DNA of 64,000 nt, taken from positions 124,001 through 188,000 of the forward strand of contig CAWDUI010000047.1 in the NCBI GenBank assembly GCA_963805445.1. Reading direction: 5' to 3'. Numbering within the stretch: position 1 is the first letter of the stretch; each line of letters begins with the position of its first letter. The position numbers were made by a program, and so were the translations under genes. This stretch comes from JAENVT01 sp963805445. Lineage in GTDB: Bacteria; Actinomycetota; Acidimicrobiia; Acidimicrobiales; Ilumatobacteraceae. The notes below the pieces were generated by a model that worked only from the letters and a program-made list of their open reading frames with translations, did no database searches and was not told the DNA's origin. Shown one piece after another: positions 8,773 through 17,765 of this stretch.

Positions 8773-10428
8773 TCAAGTCGTCGTGGCTGCTCGCCCGTCC
8801 GCTGATCTGACGGTGATAGTGAGCGGGGCGCCGGAGGTAGCGGTGTAGTGCCAGACGTTGTTCGTCGGCGTGAGGGTCCGCCCGTCGACTTCGATGGCGA
8901 TCACCTCGTCGGGCACGATTCCGACGATCCCGATCGGACCGTCACCGTCCTGGAAAGCACCGTAGGCGAGGCCGGTGGCGAGCAGGTCGTGCCCGACACA
9001 CCCGCTGGCGGTGGCGCCGGGGATCTCGAACTCGAAGCACACCCCCGGTTGATCCACGGTTGCGTCGACGACGGCGACGTCAGATTCAGTGTCGAGGGTG
9101 ACGGTGACTGAGCCGACGCGGTAAACCCGTGAACCATCTTGGCTCGAGGCTGCAGAAACGGTCGCGTCGAACAGCTCGGCTTGGTCCCAGGCGGTCGCAG
9201 ATGGGAAGGCCTGCGTCGCTGCCATGTCTTCGGCGTCGACGACAGCTCGTTGCGAGGTGCCGGGGCCAGCAGTGTCGGTCTGCTCGGTGCGACGCTGGCA
9301 GCGGGCGTAGTTGAACCGATCGGTCGACGTGGCGCACTTCGTGACGGCGTCGACTCTCGGCTCGGCGAGGTCGATGAACACGCACAGCGTGCCCGAATAG
9401 GCGTGTGACGGGCCGGAGGCGGGGTCGACCCGCAGGATCTTCGTGCCGTAGCCGCTGTCGCACAACTGCATGCCGTAGCCCGACGTCGTGGCCGGCGGAT
9501 CGCTGACGTTCGCCTCGGGCCACATCGGAAGCGCTCCGTCGGTCGTCGCGTAGTCGAGCGGCCCGTACGGGACGCCTTCGTCAACGCGGACCGAATCGGT
9601 CGTCCCAGGAATCGAGCCCGGCACCGTCGCAGGTGGCGCCGAGTCGTCCCTGAACGCACCGCCGACAGCGGCGATCGCCCGCCCGTTCACGTCACGGCCG
9701 ACAGCTAGAGCACTGACCAAGTCCACAACCCGAACTCCCGGGAAGACCACTCGGCCGGAGATGTCGGTGCTTTCTCTGGTCGTGCCATCCGAGAGTCGGA
9801 TGACAACGGAACCGGACTCGGCATTCACACCGATTGGCACCGTCAGCACCAGGTCTCCAGGCTGCTCGGCCGACGCGCTCATCGGCTCGCCGATCTGCAC
9901 GAATCCCCACCCCGCGGGAGAGGGAATCGCAACGAGCGCGACGCTGGCGTCAGGTGACGAGCTCGCAAGGGTGAACACCTGCGGTTCAGACGACTCGCTC
10001 GCATTGCCGACGACCTCCCAGGTGTCCCACGCGAGCACCTCGGTCGCGAACGCTCCAACGAGATCGTTCAGCGTTGCAAAGTTGCGGGGCGGGGCGGGCC
10101 ACACGAACTGTCCAAAGGCCGCGTGGACTTCTGCTGCGCCCGTCGTCGAGGGCGGCTGTGTTGCGGACGGCGCCGACCCATTCCGCTCCACCCAGATCAG
10201 CGCGCCGACGACCCCGACGGCGAGTAGCACCCAGACTGCGGCGATGCTCAACCGCTGCGCCGACGGGCGCGAACCGATGGCGAGCACCTCCCCGGTCGGT
10301 TCCTCGGCCTGGTCGAGCAGGATCGGCGGGCCCACTCGACCGCGGACCTCTTCGACGGTGATGTCGTCCACCACTTCGTCGAACGCAGCGGTGAGCTGAC
10401 GGATCTGTTCACGTACGGCCGTTGACAT
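8773..10428 (-). CDS. Large single-pass membrane protein, partner of ECF sigma factor
   Basis: 551 residues, intact. The N-terminal 60 residues are predicted cytoplasmic, one transmembrane segment lies at about 61-80 (IAAVWVLLAVGVVGALIWVE), and the remaining 470 residues are predicted outside the cell. That part is rich in Thr, Ser, Ala and Pro with five or six cysteines (for example LCDSGYGTKI, GTLCVFIDL, ATASGCVGHD) that may form disulfides. I recognise no catalytic domain. The start codon overlaps the end of the upstream ECF sigma gene by 20 bases. By analogy to the 1197/1880 pair it may be a membrane sensor or anti-sigma protein. That is inferred from position only. Confidence 0.6.
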   Translation of the reverse strand: MSTAVREQIRQLTAAFDEVVDDITVEEVRGRVGPPILLDQAEEPTGEVLAIGSRPSAQRLSIAAVWVLLAVGVVGALIWVERNGSAPSATQPPSTTGAAEVHAAFGQFVWPAPPRNFATLNDLVGAFATEVLAWDTWEVVGNASESSEPQVFTLASSSPDASVALVAIPSPAGWGFVQIGEPMSASAEQPGDLVLTVPIGVNAESGSVVIRLSDGTTRESTDISGRVVFPGVRVVDLVSALAVGRDVNGRAIAAVGGAFRDDSAPPATVPGSIPGTTDSVRVDEGVPYGPLDYATTDGALPMWPEANVSDPPATTSGYGMQLCDSGYGTKILRVDPASGPSHAYSGTLCVFIDLAEPRVDAVTKCATSTDRFNYARCQRRTEQTDTAGPGTSQRAVVDAEDMAATQAFPSATAWDQAELFDATVSAASSQDGSRVYRVGSVTVTLDTESDVAVVDATVDQPGVCFEFEIPGATASGCVGHDLLATGLAYGAFQDGDGPIGIVGIVPDEVIAIEVDGRTLTPTNNVWHYTATSGAPLTITVRSADGRAATTT

Positions 10429-10899
10429 CGCTGACCTCCATCACGTCTCGAAGTCGGTCGATCGCTCGGTTCAAGTAGTCCCGAACGGTCGAAGCATTGA
10501 TCCCCAGCAGGCGCGCCACCTCGGCCTGACGCCAGCCGTAGCCGTGCACGAGCACGACCACCGTCCGTTGCTGCTCCGACAGCCGAGCCAGCGCAGGCAT
10601 CAGACCTGGCTCGACATCGGGGAAGCGGGTCTCAGGACGTCGGCGAGGCGTTTGGGGATAGGTCGTGAGAGAAATCGACGAGTCGCCGACTGCCCGACGC
10701 GGTAGAGATAGCCGACCGGATGATCGACCTCTGCCATCCGATCCCAGTGCTCCCACGCCCAGCTCAGCGCATCCACAGTGGCTTCACGACCGTCGACTGG
10801 CCCATACGTGGCGATCAGCGCCTGCAGCAGCGCCGGCTTCACTCGCTCGACGAACGTCTCGAAGCTGTCGAGGTCAGGCGGTCGGTGAAACACTCCCAT
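10409..10899 (-). CDS. ECF-family sigma factor, frame broken near 10640
   Basis: From the ATG at 10899 the first segment gives region 2 (FVERVKPALLQALIATYG, DALSWAWEHWDRMAEVDHPV, GYLYRVGQSATRRFL). The second, in another frame, gives region 4 (LSEQQRTVVVLVHGYGWRQA, then the helix-turn-helix VARLLGINASTVRDYLNRAI). The join near 10640 needs one missing base, or two extra, which differs from the extra-base breaks elsewhere. Together they form a SigE/SigL-like ECF factor of normal size (about 163 residues). It overlaps the downstream membrane protein by 20 bases, a second sigma/membrane-protein pair in 10 kb. Confidence 0.7.
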
Positions 10900-11091
10900 C
10901 AACCGTACGACCCGCCAGCAAACAAAATCCGCGGCAGTGAGTTGTGTAAATGGACTCGTTACTGCTGGCACCGCAAGTGACGCCGAGCCGTCGCAGGCGG
11001 TCGGAATCGGATCCAGTTCCAAACCGGCTTGCGTAACCCGCACCCCCGGCGCAGACTGAGACTTGCCTCGGGTGAGTACCCGTGGAAGTGG

Positions 11092-11126
11092 ACCCGGTTG
11101 CCTACCCGTAGGTAGGGGAACCGGGT
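11092..11126. repeat. Hairpin C1 (covarying with C2)
   Basis: A 15-base arm (ACCCGGTTGCCTACC), loop CGTA and a 16-base partner form a long stem with one bulge. A second hairpin with the same layout and compensating base changes is at 11409-11443. Both are preceded by GGAAGTGG and followed by CTGCGC. Confidence 0.75.
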
Positions 11127-11408
11127 TCTGCGCGTCAGAGCTCGATTATCGAGGTGCTGCCCGCGACCATCGGGCTCAAGACTTTCGAAGTCCACGTAGC
11201 CGACGTCACGCTCATTTCCGTAACTCTCTGAGCCAACGCGGACTCGGAGAAACGAGATGGACCGACGCTGTCACGTGTCCTACGATCTCTGCCGTGCAAG
11301 GTTCGTCCCGCGTACGAGGGGTAGCGAGCTGTGCCCGGCTTGGCGATGTCGATTCGCTCGACGTCACCGATGTCCGGAACCGCCTCTCGCAAGCGCTTGA
11401 GGAAGTGG

Positions 11409-11443
11409 GCCCGGTTGCCTGCCGGATGGCAGGGGAGCCGGGC
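11409..11443. repeat. Hairpin C2 (covarying with C1)
   Basis: Arm GCCCGGTTGCCTGCC, loop GGAT, partner GGCAGGGGAGCCGGGC. Relative to C1 the outer pair changes from A-T to G-C and a middle pair from A-T to G-C, keeping the stem, while one T-A becomes T-G. This suggests selection on a folded RNA or a DNA cruciform. Confidence 0.75.
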
Positions 11444-11492
11444 CTGCGCCTTTCTGGCGCGAAACGATGTCTGCCCCCAGTGGCCATCAGCG

Positions 11493-11685
11493 ACGAATCG
11501 AGGAGAGGCGCCTGGGACGTACATGCGCACGATACGCCGGCGTAGGCTCGATGGCAACCAAGCAGCCGTAGCGCTACACAAGATGGTGGCATCACCAACG
11601 AATCGGGAGAGGCGCCTGGGGGCGTACATGCGCACGATACGCCGGCGTAGCCTCGAGGGCAACCATGCAGCCGTACCCCTACACA
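11493..11685. repeat. 88-bp direct repeat pair
   Basis: Two 88-base units (11493-11580 and 11598-11685), start to start 105 bases, share about 90 per cent identity, including GGAGAGGCGCCTGG-type and GCGCACGATACGCCGGCGTAG cores. No plausible protein crosses them. The whole 10900-11761 interval is gene-free and contains only these repeats and hairpins C1 and C2. Confidence 0.8.
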
Positions 11686-11761
11686 CCTGGATCGCTTGCG
11701 GACCTCCTCACGGCGACGACTGCTAGCGACCGACAAGCCGACCGAGCCTCCACAGCACGAT

Positions 11762-12970
11762 TTACTCGATACGCAGGCCAGATATGGCCCGGGCGATGAC
11801 CAGCTGCTGGATCTCGCTCGTGCCTTCGAAGATCGTGTGGATCTTGGCATCGCGATGCCAGCGCTCGACTGGGTACTCGCGGGTGTAGCCGTATCCGCCG
11901 AGGATCTGGATTGCATCTTCGGTGACCCGTACTGCGACTTCCGAGGCCTTGTACTTGCTCATCGAGCCTTCGCCGTTCTTGAAGCCGCCGTTGTGGGCCA
12001 GCCAGGCGGCGCGCCAGATCAGCAGCCGGGCGGCGTCGATCTCGACGGCCATGTTGGCGAGCTTGAAGGCGATGGCCTGGTGCATGACGATCGGCTTGCC
12101 GAACGCCTTGCGCTCCTTGGCGTAGTCGAGCGCGAACTCGTAGGCGGCGCGTGCAATCCCGAGCGCCTGCGCGCCGACGGCCGGGCGGGTGGCTTCGAAC
12201 GTCGTCATCGCCGGCTGCTTCTCGCCGCTGTGGCCCATCTCGCGGGCTCGGGCCAACTTGGCGTCGAGCTTCTCCTTGCCGCCCAGCAAGCAGCGACCCG
12301 GAACACGGCAATCGTCGAGCACGACCTCGGCGGTGTGCGACGCACGGATGCCGTGCTTCTTGTACTTCTGGCCCATGCTCAACCCTTTGGTGCCGGGCGG
12401 GACGATGAACGACGCCTGGCCGCGGCCCTTCAGTTCGGGGTCAACGGCTGCGACGACGACGTGGATGTCGGCAATGCCGCCATTGGTGATCCACGCCTTC
12501 GTGCCGTTCAGCACCCATTCATCGGTGGCCTCGTCGTACACGGCCCGGGTGCGCAACGACGAGACGTCGGAGCCGGCGTCGGGCTCGCTGACGCAGAACG
12601 CACCGAGCTGGATCTTGTTGGCGTCGCCGTAGCACTGCGGGATCCACTCCATCACTTGCTCGGGGGTGCCGTTGCCGCTGATGCCGGCAGCAGCCAGCGC
12701 CGATCCCATGATCGCCATGCCGATGCCGGCGTCGCCCCAGAACAGCTCCTCGATCGCCACGGGCAACGTGAGGCCCGTCGGGTCGCCGAAGCTGTTCATC
12801 AGGAACTCCCAGCCGTACAGGCCGATCTCGGCCGCCTGCTCGACGATCGGGTAGGGGAACTCCTCGCGTTCATCCCATTCGTGACCTGCGGGGCGAATCA
12901 CATCCTCGGCGAAGTCGTGCACCCACTTCTGGATTTGCAGTTGGTCTTCGTTGAGCGCAAAGTCAGCCAT
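11762..12970 (-). CDS. Acyl-CoA dehydrogenase
   Basis: 402 residues from the ATG at 12970 (a GTG at 12976 is also in frame). The protein spans the N-terminal helical domain, the FAD/substrate strand domain (GAFCVSEPDAGSDVSSLRTR and KAWITNGGIAD, both family signatures) and the C-terminal helical domain (ERKAFGKPIVMHQAIAFKLA, then IQILGGYGYTREYPVERWHR and IFEGTSEIQQLVIARAI). The catalytic glutamate should be in the FEGTSE segment, as in short- and medium-chain enzymes. It oxidises acyl-CoA to 2-enoyl-CoA in the cytoplasm, passing electrons to ETF. Chain length cannot be told from sequence. A near-perfect palindrome upstream (12993-13008) suggests TetR-type control. Confidence 0.9.
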   Translation of the reverse strand: MADFALNEDQLQIQKWVHDFAEDVIRPAGHEWDEREEFPYPIVEQAAEIGLYGWEFLMNSFGDPTGLTLPVAIEELFWGDAGIGMAIMGSALAAAGISGNGTPEQVMEWIPQCYGDANKIQLGAFCVSEPDAGSDVSSLRTRAVYDEATDEWVLNGTKAWITNGGIADIHVVVAAVDPELKGRGQASFIVPPGTKGLSMGQKYKKHGIRASHTAEVVLDDCRVPGRCLLGGKEKLDAKLARAREMGHSGEKQPAMTTFEATRPAVGAQALGIARAAYEFALDYAKERKAFGKPIVMHQAIAFKLANMAVEIDAARLLIWRAAWLAHNGGFKNGEGSMSKYKASEVAVRVTEDAIQILGGYGYTREYPVERWHRDAKIHTIFEGTSEIQQLVIARAISGLRIE

Positions 12971-12992
12971 GATCACTCCCGGTCCAGCAATG

Positions 12993-13024
12993 TTACCTGC
13001 GGGTAACTATACCGCCGGGTAACC
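12993..13024 (-). promoter_or_regulatory. Palindromic operator before the acyl-CoA dehydrogenase
   Basis: GTTACCTGCGGGTAAC at 12993-13008 is a 16-base palindrome with one mismatched pair. A second half site, GGGTAAC, follows at 13018-13024. It lies 23-54 bases upstream of the ATG. Such TTACC-N-GGTAA palindromes are typical of TetR-family repressors of fatty-acid genes; no such repressor gene is in this window. Confidence 0.55.
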
Positions 13025-13055
13025 GCCGACTGTCAAGCAGAAATCGGCGGGGCTG

Positions 13056-15190
13056 CTAGCTCCGGGGGATGGACAGCAGCGCCGGAGCGATCGTCTCGTA
13101 GATCAACTTGGCGCCGGGTTTGTACACGTGCACCCCATCCCAGCGGTAGCCGAGGTCCGTCGAGATCGCCGGGTCGTTGCACCACTGCGTCGGGCCACTG
13201 ACGAAGGTGACGTTGGCGGGATCGGCGGCAGCGACCTGGCGCAACAGCTGGTTCAAGTGAGCCACGCGCGGCATCGTCTGCGCGTTCAGGCAGCGCCGGC
13301 ACACCCGCCCCCTTGACGTCCTTCGGCCGCATGCACGGCACCTCCAGCAACGCCACCTTCGAACCTGCCGCGCGGAGCGCGGCCACACCGGACCCGAGGT
13401 TTTCGATGAACCGCTGGTCGGCGGCCGGGGTTCCGAAGGCGATCACGTGTCCTGCGACCTCGACGTCGAACACATCCCATGCGCCCAACACGACCAGAGC
13501 GATCTGTGCCTTGGCCTTGCCGGCCGCCTTGCCCCACTTGTCGGCCCAGCCGCCACAGTCGGCAAACGTCCGGTTGAAGCTGGTGCGTGCCGAGCGCACC
13601 GTGCCGTCGTCGTAGACGCTGCAGCCCTCGACGGACCCGTCGCTGATCGTGAACGCGCTTTCGATCCCCGTCGGCAGGTTGATCGCCAGCGCATGCGCCT
13701 GCGAATCGCCGACGATCACCATGCGCGCCGGGCCGGGCGGCTGCACAGGAGCGACCGTCACGACCGCGGTCGTGGGCGCGGCGCTGGCGCCGGGTAGAAC
13801 GACGGCACTTGCCGCCGTCGAGGTGGGCGCGGCTGCGACGGCGACCGCTCCGGGGGCCAACGGTTGCACCTTGGAGAGATCGATCGCCACGTCGGCACCG
13901 CCTGCGGCGCGATCGAACCGCTGCACTCGCGCGTAGTACATCGATAGCGAGGCGAGCGAGCACCGCACCGACGACCCCGGCAGCAATCGTGCGTGTCGAC
14001 CAGTCGGGGTTGCGCGGCCGTTCGAACCACCGTTGCAATGCCCCTTTCCGGATCGGTGTCTCGATGTAGAGGTACGAGAACTCCGAGACGACGATGGTCA
14101 GCGACATCGCCATGATGAACCTGGTCCACGAACCGACATAGGCGCCGCAGAGCACCGAGATCGGCCAACTCCACAGGTACACCCCGTACGAGCGCTTGCC
14201 CAGGGCGACGAGGGCAGGGGCAGAGAAGAACGTGCGAGTGACCACGGCGGCCGGGTGTACGACCGTTGCCACTACCACGAGGGAGAGGATCGACACCGCC
14301 GCCAACTGCCAGCGGTACATCGACCGATCAGTGAGATGAGCGGTCGTGAAGGCGTAGGCGAGCAAGGCCGTCGCGCCGAGACCGGCGACGTTCAACATCA
14401 CCCCAGTGCGACCCGGCGCGGTCGATCGTGCGCGCCACGGGCGCCACAAGAAGGCCGCCCCTGCGCCGAGCAGCAGGCCGCTCGATCGCGTGAGGGTCGA
14501 CAGGTACAAGAAGTTGGTGCGATCCGATGTCAGCGCGGTGGGAGACGCCAACCACCAGGTGATCACCATCACCACGCCGGCGGCGAGCAGGATCGCCCGC
14601 CCGACGTGGGCGGGTCGCTTGCTGTTGCGAGTGATCAGCACGAACGCCAGAGGCCACACGAGGTACCACTGCTCTTCGACGGCCAGGCTCCACAGGTGAC
14701 GCAGCGGGGAGAAGTTGCCGAAGTACTGCGCTCCCCCGAAGATCTGTCCCCAGTTGGCGAAGTAGAAGATGCCCGGCAGGAGGTCGCGATGCAGGTCGGA
14801 CTGTTGCTGCGCAGTGCCCAGCAACGCCACCCAGATCCCGATGACGATGAGCACGCTGAACAGCGCAGGCAGCAACCGTCGGGCCCTTCGCAGCCAGAAC
14901 TGGCGCAGATGCACCCGCGCAGTGCGCTCGCGCTCCTCGATCAGCAGCGACGTGATGAGGAAGCCGGAGACGACGAAGAACACCTCGACGCCGAGAAAGC
15001 CACCGTGCATCCATCCGAACCCGGCGTGGTAGAAGATGACGGCAACCACCGAGATCGCCCGCAGCCCGTCGAGGCCGGGCTGGTACCCCATGGGCTTCGC
15101 CGGGCGACGGGTGGGTAGCGAATCCGACCGCCAACGAGTCTCGAAATCGGCAAGACGATCGAGGGCGCGGTGTTCCAGGATGTCAGTCAT
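13056..15190 (-). CDS. OafA/YrhL-type membrane acyltransferase with C-terminal SGNH domain, frame broken near 13980 and 13290
   Basis: About 710 residues when joined. The N-terminal half is an acyltransferase-3 domain with about ten membrane segments: PGLDGLRAISVVAVIFYHAG holds the conserved histidine, followed by FFVVSGFLITSLLIEERERT and FSPLRHLWSLAVEEQWYLVW. The C-terminal half is an extracytoplasmic SGNH hydrolase-like domain with VIVGDSQAHALA (block I serine) and YRWDGVHVY (block V histidine). These proteins O-acylate cell-surface polysaccharides. Two single extra bases split the gene near 13980 and 13290 while both sides stay family-like. The start at 15190 overlaps the end of the MFS gene by 8 bases, so the two probably form an operon. 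Confidence 0.75.
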
Positions 15191-16391
15191 TGATCTCGAC
15201 ATTCTCGCAGCCGTCGGCAGCAACGACTGACATTCGGGTCTGGCGACTCCACGTCACAGCCAGACCCATCGCCACGACGCACAACAGCGAGCCGGCCACA
15301 TAGGGGCTCCAGATGCCGACCCGGTCGAACATCGCCCCGGCCGCCGGTGGGCCCAGCACTCGACCCACAGCGTTGGCCGACTGCTGGTATCCCAAGGCCT
15401 CGCCGCGGCGATCTGCCGGCGCGTGCTGCGTGACCAATGAGGTGAGCGACGGCGAGGCGACTCCCTGCCCGACTGCCAGCAGCAGCAGGGCGATGATCAA
15501 CACCGGCCACACCTTGGCGATCGCCGTCACCGCCAAACCGGCGATCAGCAAGACGAGTCCGACCTCGAACAGTCGTTGCGTGGTGAAACGCTCGACCAGC
15601 CTGCCGTAGCCCCCACCTTGGATCGCGACCAGCACCAGTCCGACGCCGAGGAAGACCGCCGCAGAAGACGCCTCGGTGAGGCCGAAGCGGCGATCGCCGA
15701 ACAACGAGAACGTCGCCTCGAACGCCGTGAACGCGACCACCGTGATGAATCCGATGATGGCGAGGTGACGCAGGATCGGCGACATCGACGTCTTCGCGTC
15801 GGCGCGGCGAACGCGGTCGTGGGGATGGCGGGTCTCGGGCAGCCGAACCATCGCTGCGATGGCGTTGATGCTGGCCAGCACACCGGCGACGTAGAACGGC
15901 ACATGAGGGCCACCGAGGGCGGCCAGACCGCCGATGGCTGGGCCGAGCACGAAGCCGATGCCGAATGCCGCGCCGAGCATGCCGATGAGCGCTGGTCGCT
16001 GCTCCTCCGGGGCGATGTCGGCGACTGCTGCTTGGGCAACCGACAAACTGCCGCCCGACGCGCCGTCGACGATTCGGCCGGCGAACAGCACCCACAGCAC
16101 ACCCGCTGCTCCGGTGATGAAGCTCCCGACCGCCGTGCCGATGAGCGAGATGACGATCACCGGCTTGCGGCCGATGTGATCCGACAATCGCCCGAGCAAT
16201 GGCGCACACAACAGTTGGGCCAGCGAAAACGAGGCGAACAACAAGCCGACGGTGAGACCTGACGCCCCGAAGCGTTCGGCATAGCGACCGAGGATCGGCA
16301 CGATGATGCCGAATCCGATGAGGTCGAGCGCAACCGTCGTCCAAATCGTCCAGTACCCCTTGGGCACTGGAGGGCGCTCTCGCTTTGCCAC
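15183..16391 (-). CDS. MFS transporter, TetA/drug-proton antiporter type
   Basis: 402 residues from the GTG at 16391, with 12 predicted membrane segments. Motif A of the drug:proton antiporter-1 group is seen as LLGRLSDHIGRKPVIVISL (about residues 70-88), and a motif C-like GIGFVLGPAIGGLAALGGP follows in helix 5. It should export a small molecule across the membrane using the proton gradient; substrate unknown. The upstream ORF extends further but lacks a better start. It shares an operon with the downstream acyltransferase (8-base overlap). A small peptide gene and a LysR regulator lie upstream. Confidence 0.8.
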   Translation of the reverse strand: MAKRERPPVPKGYWTIWTTVALDLIGFGIIVPILGRYAERFGASGLTVGLLFASFSLAQLLCAPLLGRLSDHIGRKPVIVISLIGTAVGSFITGAAGVLWVLFAGRIVDGASGGSLSVAQAAVADIAPEEQRPALIGMLGAAFGIGFVLGPAIGGLAALGGPHVPFYVAGVLASINAIAAMVRLPETRHPHDRVRRADAKTSMSPILRHLAIIGFITVVAFTAFEATFSLFGDRRFGLTEASSAAVFLGVGLVLVAIQGGGYGRLVERFTTQRLFEVGLVLLIAGLAVTAIAKVWPVLIIALLLLAVGQGVASPSLTSLVTQHAPADRRGEALGYQQSANAVGRVLGPPAAGAMFDRVGIWSPYVAGSLLCVVAMGLAVTWSRQTRMSVVAADGCENVEIND

Positions 16392-16462
16392 GACTCCCCG
16401 TTTTATCTGATGGATGGCAGTTGGCAGCACCAGGGTCGCGAGGGGAGCGGCAAAATGGGCAA

Positions 16463-16495
16463 AGCCCCGCCACGACGGGGAGACGTGACGGGGCT
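16463..16495 (-). terminator. Rho-independent-type terminator after the small peptide gene
   Basis: Minus-strand hairpin with arms AGCCCCGTCACG and CGTGGCGGGGCT around a 9-base loop, directly followed by TTTGCCCATTTT. It sits 30 bases beyond the stop of the 38-residue peptide gene and before the MFS gene. Confidence 0.6.
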
Positions 16496-16525
16496 AGGTC
16501 GGTGGGCCGCGGCGGCGTGCGGGGT

Positions 16526-16642
16526 TCACGCCCTGCGGCCGCGCCAGTCGGGTCGCCCAGAGAACTGCGGACGGGAATCGACGCCGTAGCGCGGGGCGAG
16601 TGCAGCACTCACGAGTAGGCCGAGCAGAATCACAGCTGCCAT
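16526..16642 (-). CDS. Small single-pass membrane or secreted peptide (38 residues)
   Basis: Missed by length filters, but well supported: ATG at 16642, an AAGGAG ribosome site 10 bases upstream (one of the strongest in the window), a hydrophobic segment AAVILLGLLVSAALA, then the polar tail PRYGVDSRPQFSGRPDWRGR and a stop, followed by a terminator hairpin. The layout (short hydrophobic helix, then an aromatic and arginine-rich tail after APRYG-D-SR) resembles small uncharacterised actinobacterial membrane peptides. Function unknown. It is divergent from the LysR gene, whose product might control it. Confidence 0.55.
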   Translation of the reverse strand: MAAVILLGLLVSAALAPRYGVDSRPQFSGRPDWRGRRA

Positions 16643-16715
16643 GATGAATCATCTCCTTGAATCGAAGTTGTACGTTAGTATCGTCCCGTGCGATCAATAA
16701 GAGAAATAGATAAAA

Positions 16716-17687
16716 ATGCTGAAATCAATCGGTGAATTCGATCTACCTCTCGGGGTCGAAGTGCGACATCTCATGGCGCTGGAAGCGGTCGCCCAGACCG
16801 GCTCGTTCTCCCAGGCCGCGACCCGCCTCGGATACGCGCAGAGCGCCATCTCCCAGCAGATCTCGACGTTGGAAAAGGCCGTCGGCCACCGCCTCGTCGA
16901 TCGACCCGGCGGCCCACGTTCGGTGTCACTGACGGAGGCCGGCAAGGTGTTGCTCGAGCACGCCGGTCATATCATCGCCCGCCTCGCCGCAGCGAAGGCC
17001 GACCTCGACGCGATGGCTGCCGGCGATGCCGGTGTGCTGCGAGTCGGCACGTTCCAGTCAGCCAGCAACCGACTGCTGCCGCCGACGCTTGCACTGTTCC
17101 GCACCTCGTGGCCCGACATCAACATCGAGTTGCGCAACGAACCGATCATCAGCAACGTCGAGGGCTTGATCCGCGCCGGTCAGGCCGACCTGGCGTTCGC
17201 CGACGTGGCTGCCCTCGACGACTCGTACGCGATGGTCGAACTGATCCGCGATCCGCAGGTACTGATCACGGCCCCTGATCACCCCCTGGCGCAATCGGAC
17301 ACCATCGATCTCGCCCAGCTCTCCGAGGTGCCGATGATCTCGATGCCGGTCGGCGACCCGTGCGCGATGAGTGTGGCCCGGGCTCTCGAGCGCGTCGGCG
17401 CCGAGCCCCACATCGTGTTTCGCAGCGACGACAACCTCACGACGCAACGACTGGTCGCGATCGGGCTGGGCGTGGCCATCGTGCCGTTGCTCACCGTCGA
17501 GCGATCGATCCCGGATGCGCGTGTCGCCATCCGCGGGCTGAACGCCAACCTCGATCGCCAGATCGGCATCATCTGGCATCCCGATCGGTTGCAGTCACGT
17601 GCTGCCGAAGCCTTCATCCAAACCGCCATGCACATCAGCAGCGACGTCGACATGCCCGGTGTCCCGTCGATGTCGTCCACCGCCTGA
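16716..17687 (+). CDS. LysR-family transcriptional regulator
   Basis: 323 residues. The winged helix-turn-helix is LMALEAVAQTGSFSQAATRL plus GYAQSAISQQISTLEKAVGH (about residues 20-60), followed by the linker helix and a two-lobe periplasmic-binding-like effector domain (VGTFQSASNRLLPPTLALFR to IGIIWHPDRL). LysR proteins usually regulate a divergent gene in response to a small ligand. The divergent neighbour here is the 38-residue peptide gene and then the MFS/acyltransferase operon. The 70-base region between them is AT-rich compared with its surroundings. Intact. The first ATG at 16716 is used; the HTH begins about 18 residues in. Confidence 0.85.
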   Translation: MLKSIGEFDLPLGVEVRHLMALEAVAQTGSFSQAATRLGYAQSAISQQISTLEKAVGHRLVDRPGGPRSVSLTEAGKVLLEHAGHIIARLAAAKADLDAMAAGDAGVLRVGTFQSASNRLLPPTLALFRTSWPDINIELRNEPIISNVEGLIRAGQADLAFADVAALDDSYAMVELIRDPQVLITAPDHPLAQSDTIDLAQLSEVPMISMPVGDPCAMSVARALERVGAEPHIVFRSDDNLTTQRLVAIGLGVAIVPLLTVERSIPDARVAIRGLNANLDRQIGIIWHPDRLQSRAAEAFIQTAMHISSDVDMPGVPSMSSTA

Positions 17688-17700
17688 CGCCGTCCGAGCC

Positions 17701-17765
17701 CCGTCGGGCGCGATTCCGGTACTGGAGATACTCACCCCGCCCCCGATGAAACTGGTCGGGCGCGG
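17701..17765. repeat. Dispersed repeat B, copy 2
   Basis: CGATTCCGGTACTGGAGATA at 17711-17730 and the flanking TCGGGCGCG blocks at both ends match the 4071-4165 element at about 80 per cent. It sits between the convergent lysR and cysS genes. Confidence 0.5.

Noticed and set aside
11493..11685. CRISPR array or integron attC sites
   Set aside because: Only two 88-base units with a 17-base gap, no repeat-spacer pattern, no cas or integrase gene, and hairpins lack the RYYYAAC/GTTRRRY ends of attC.
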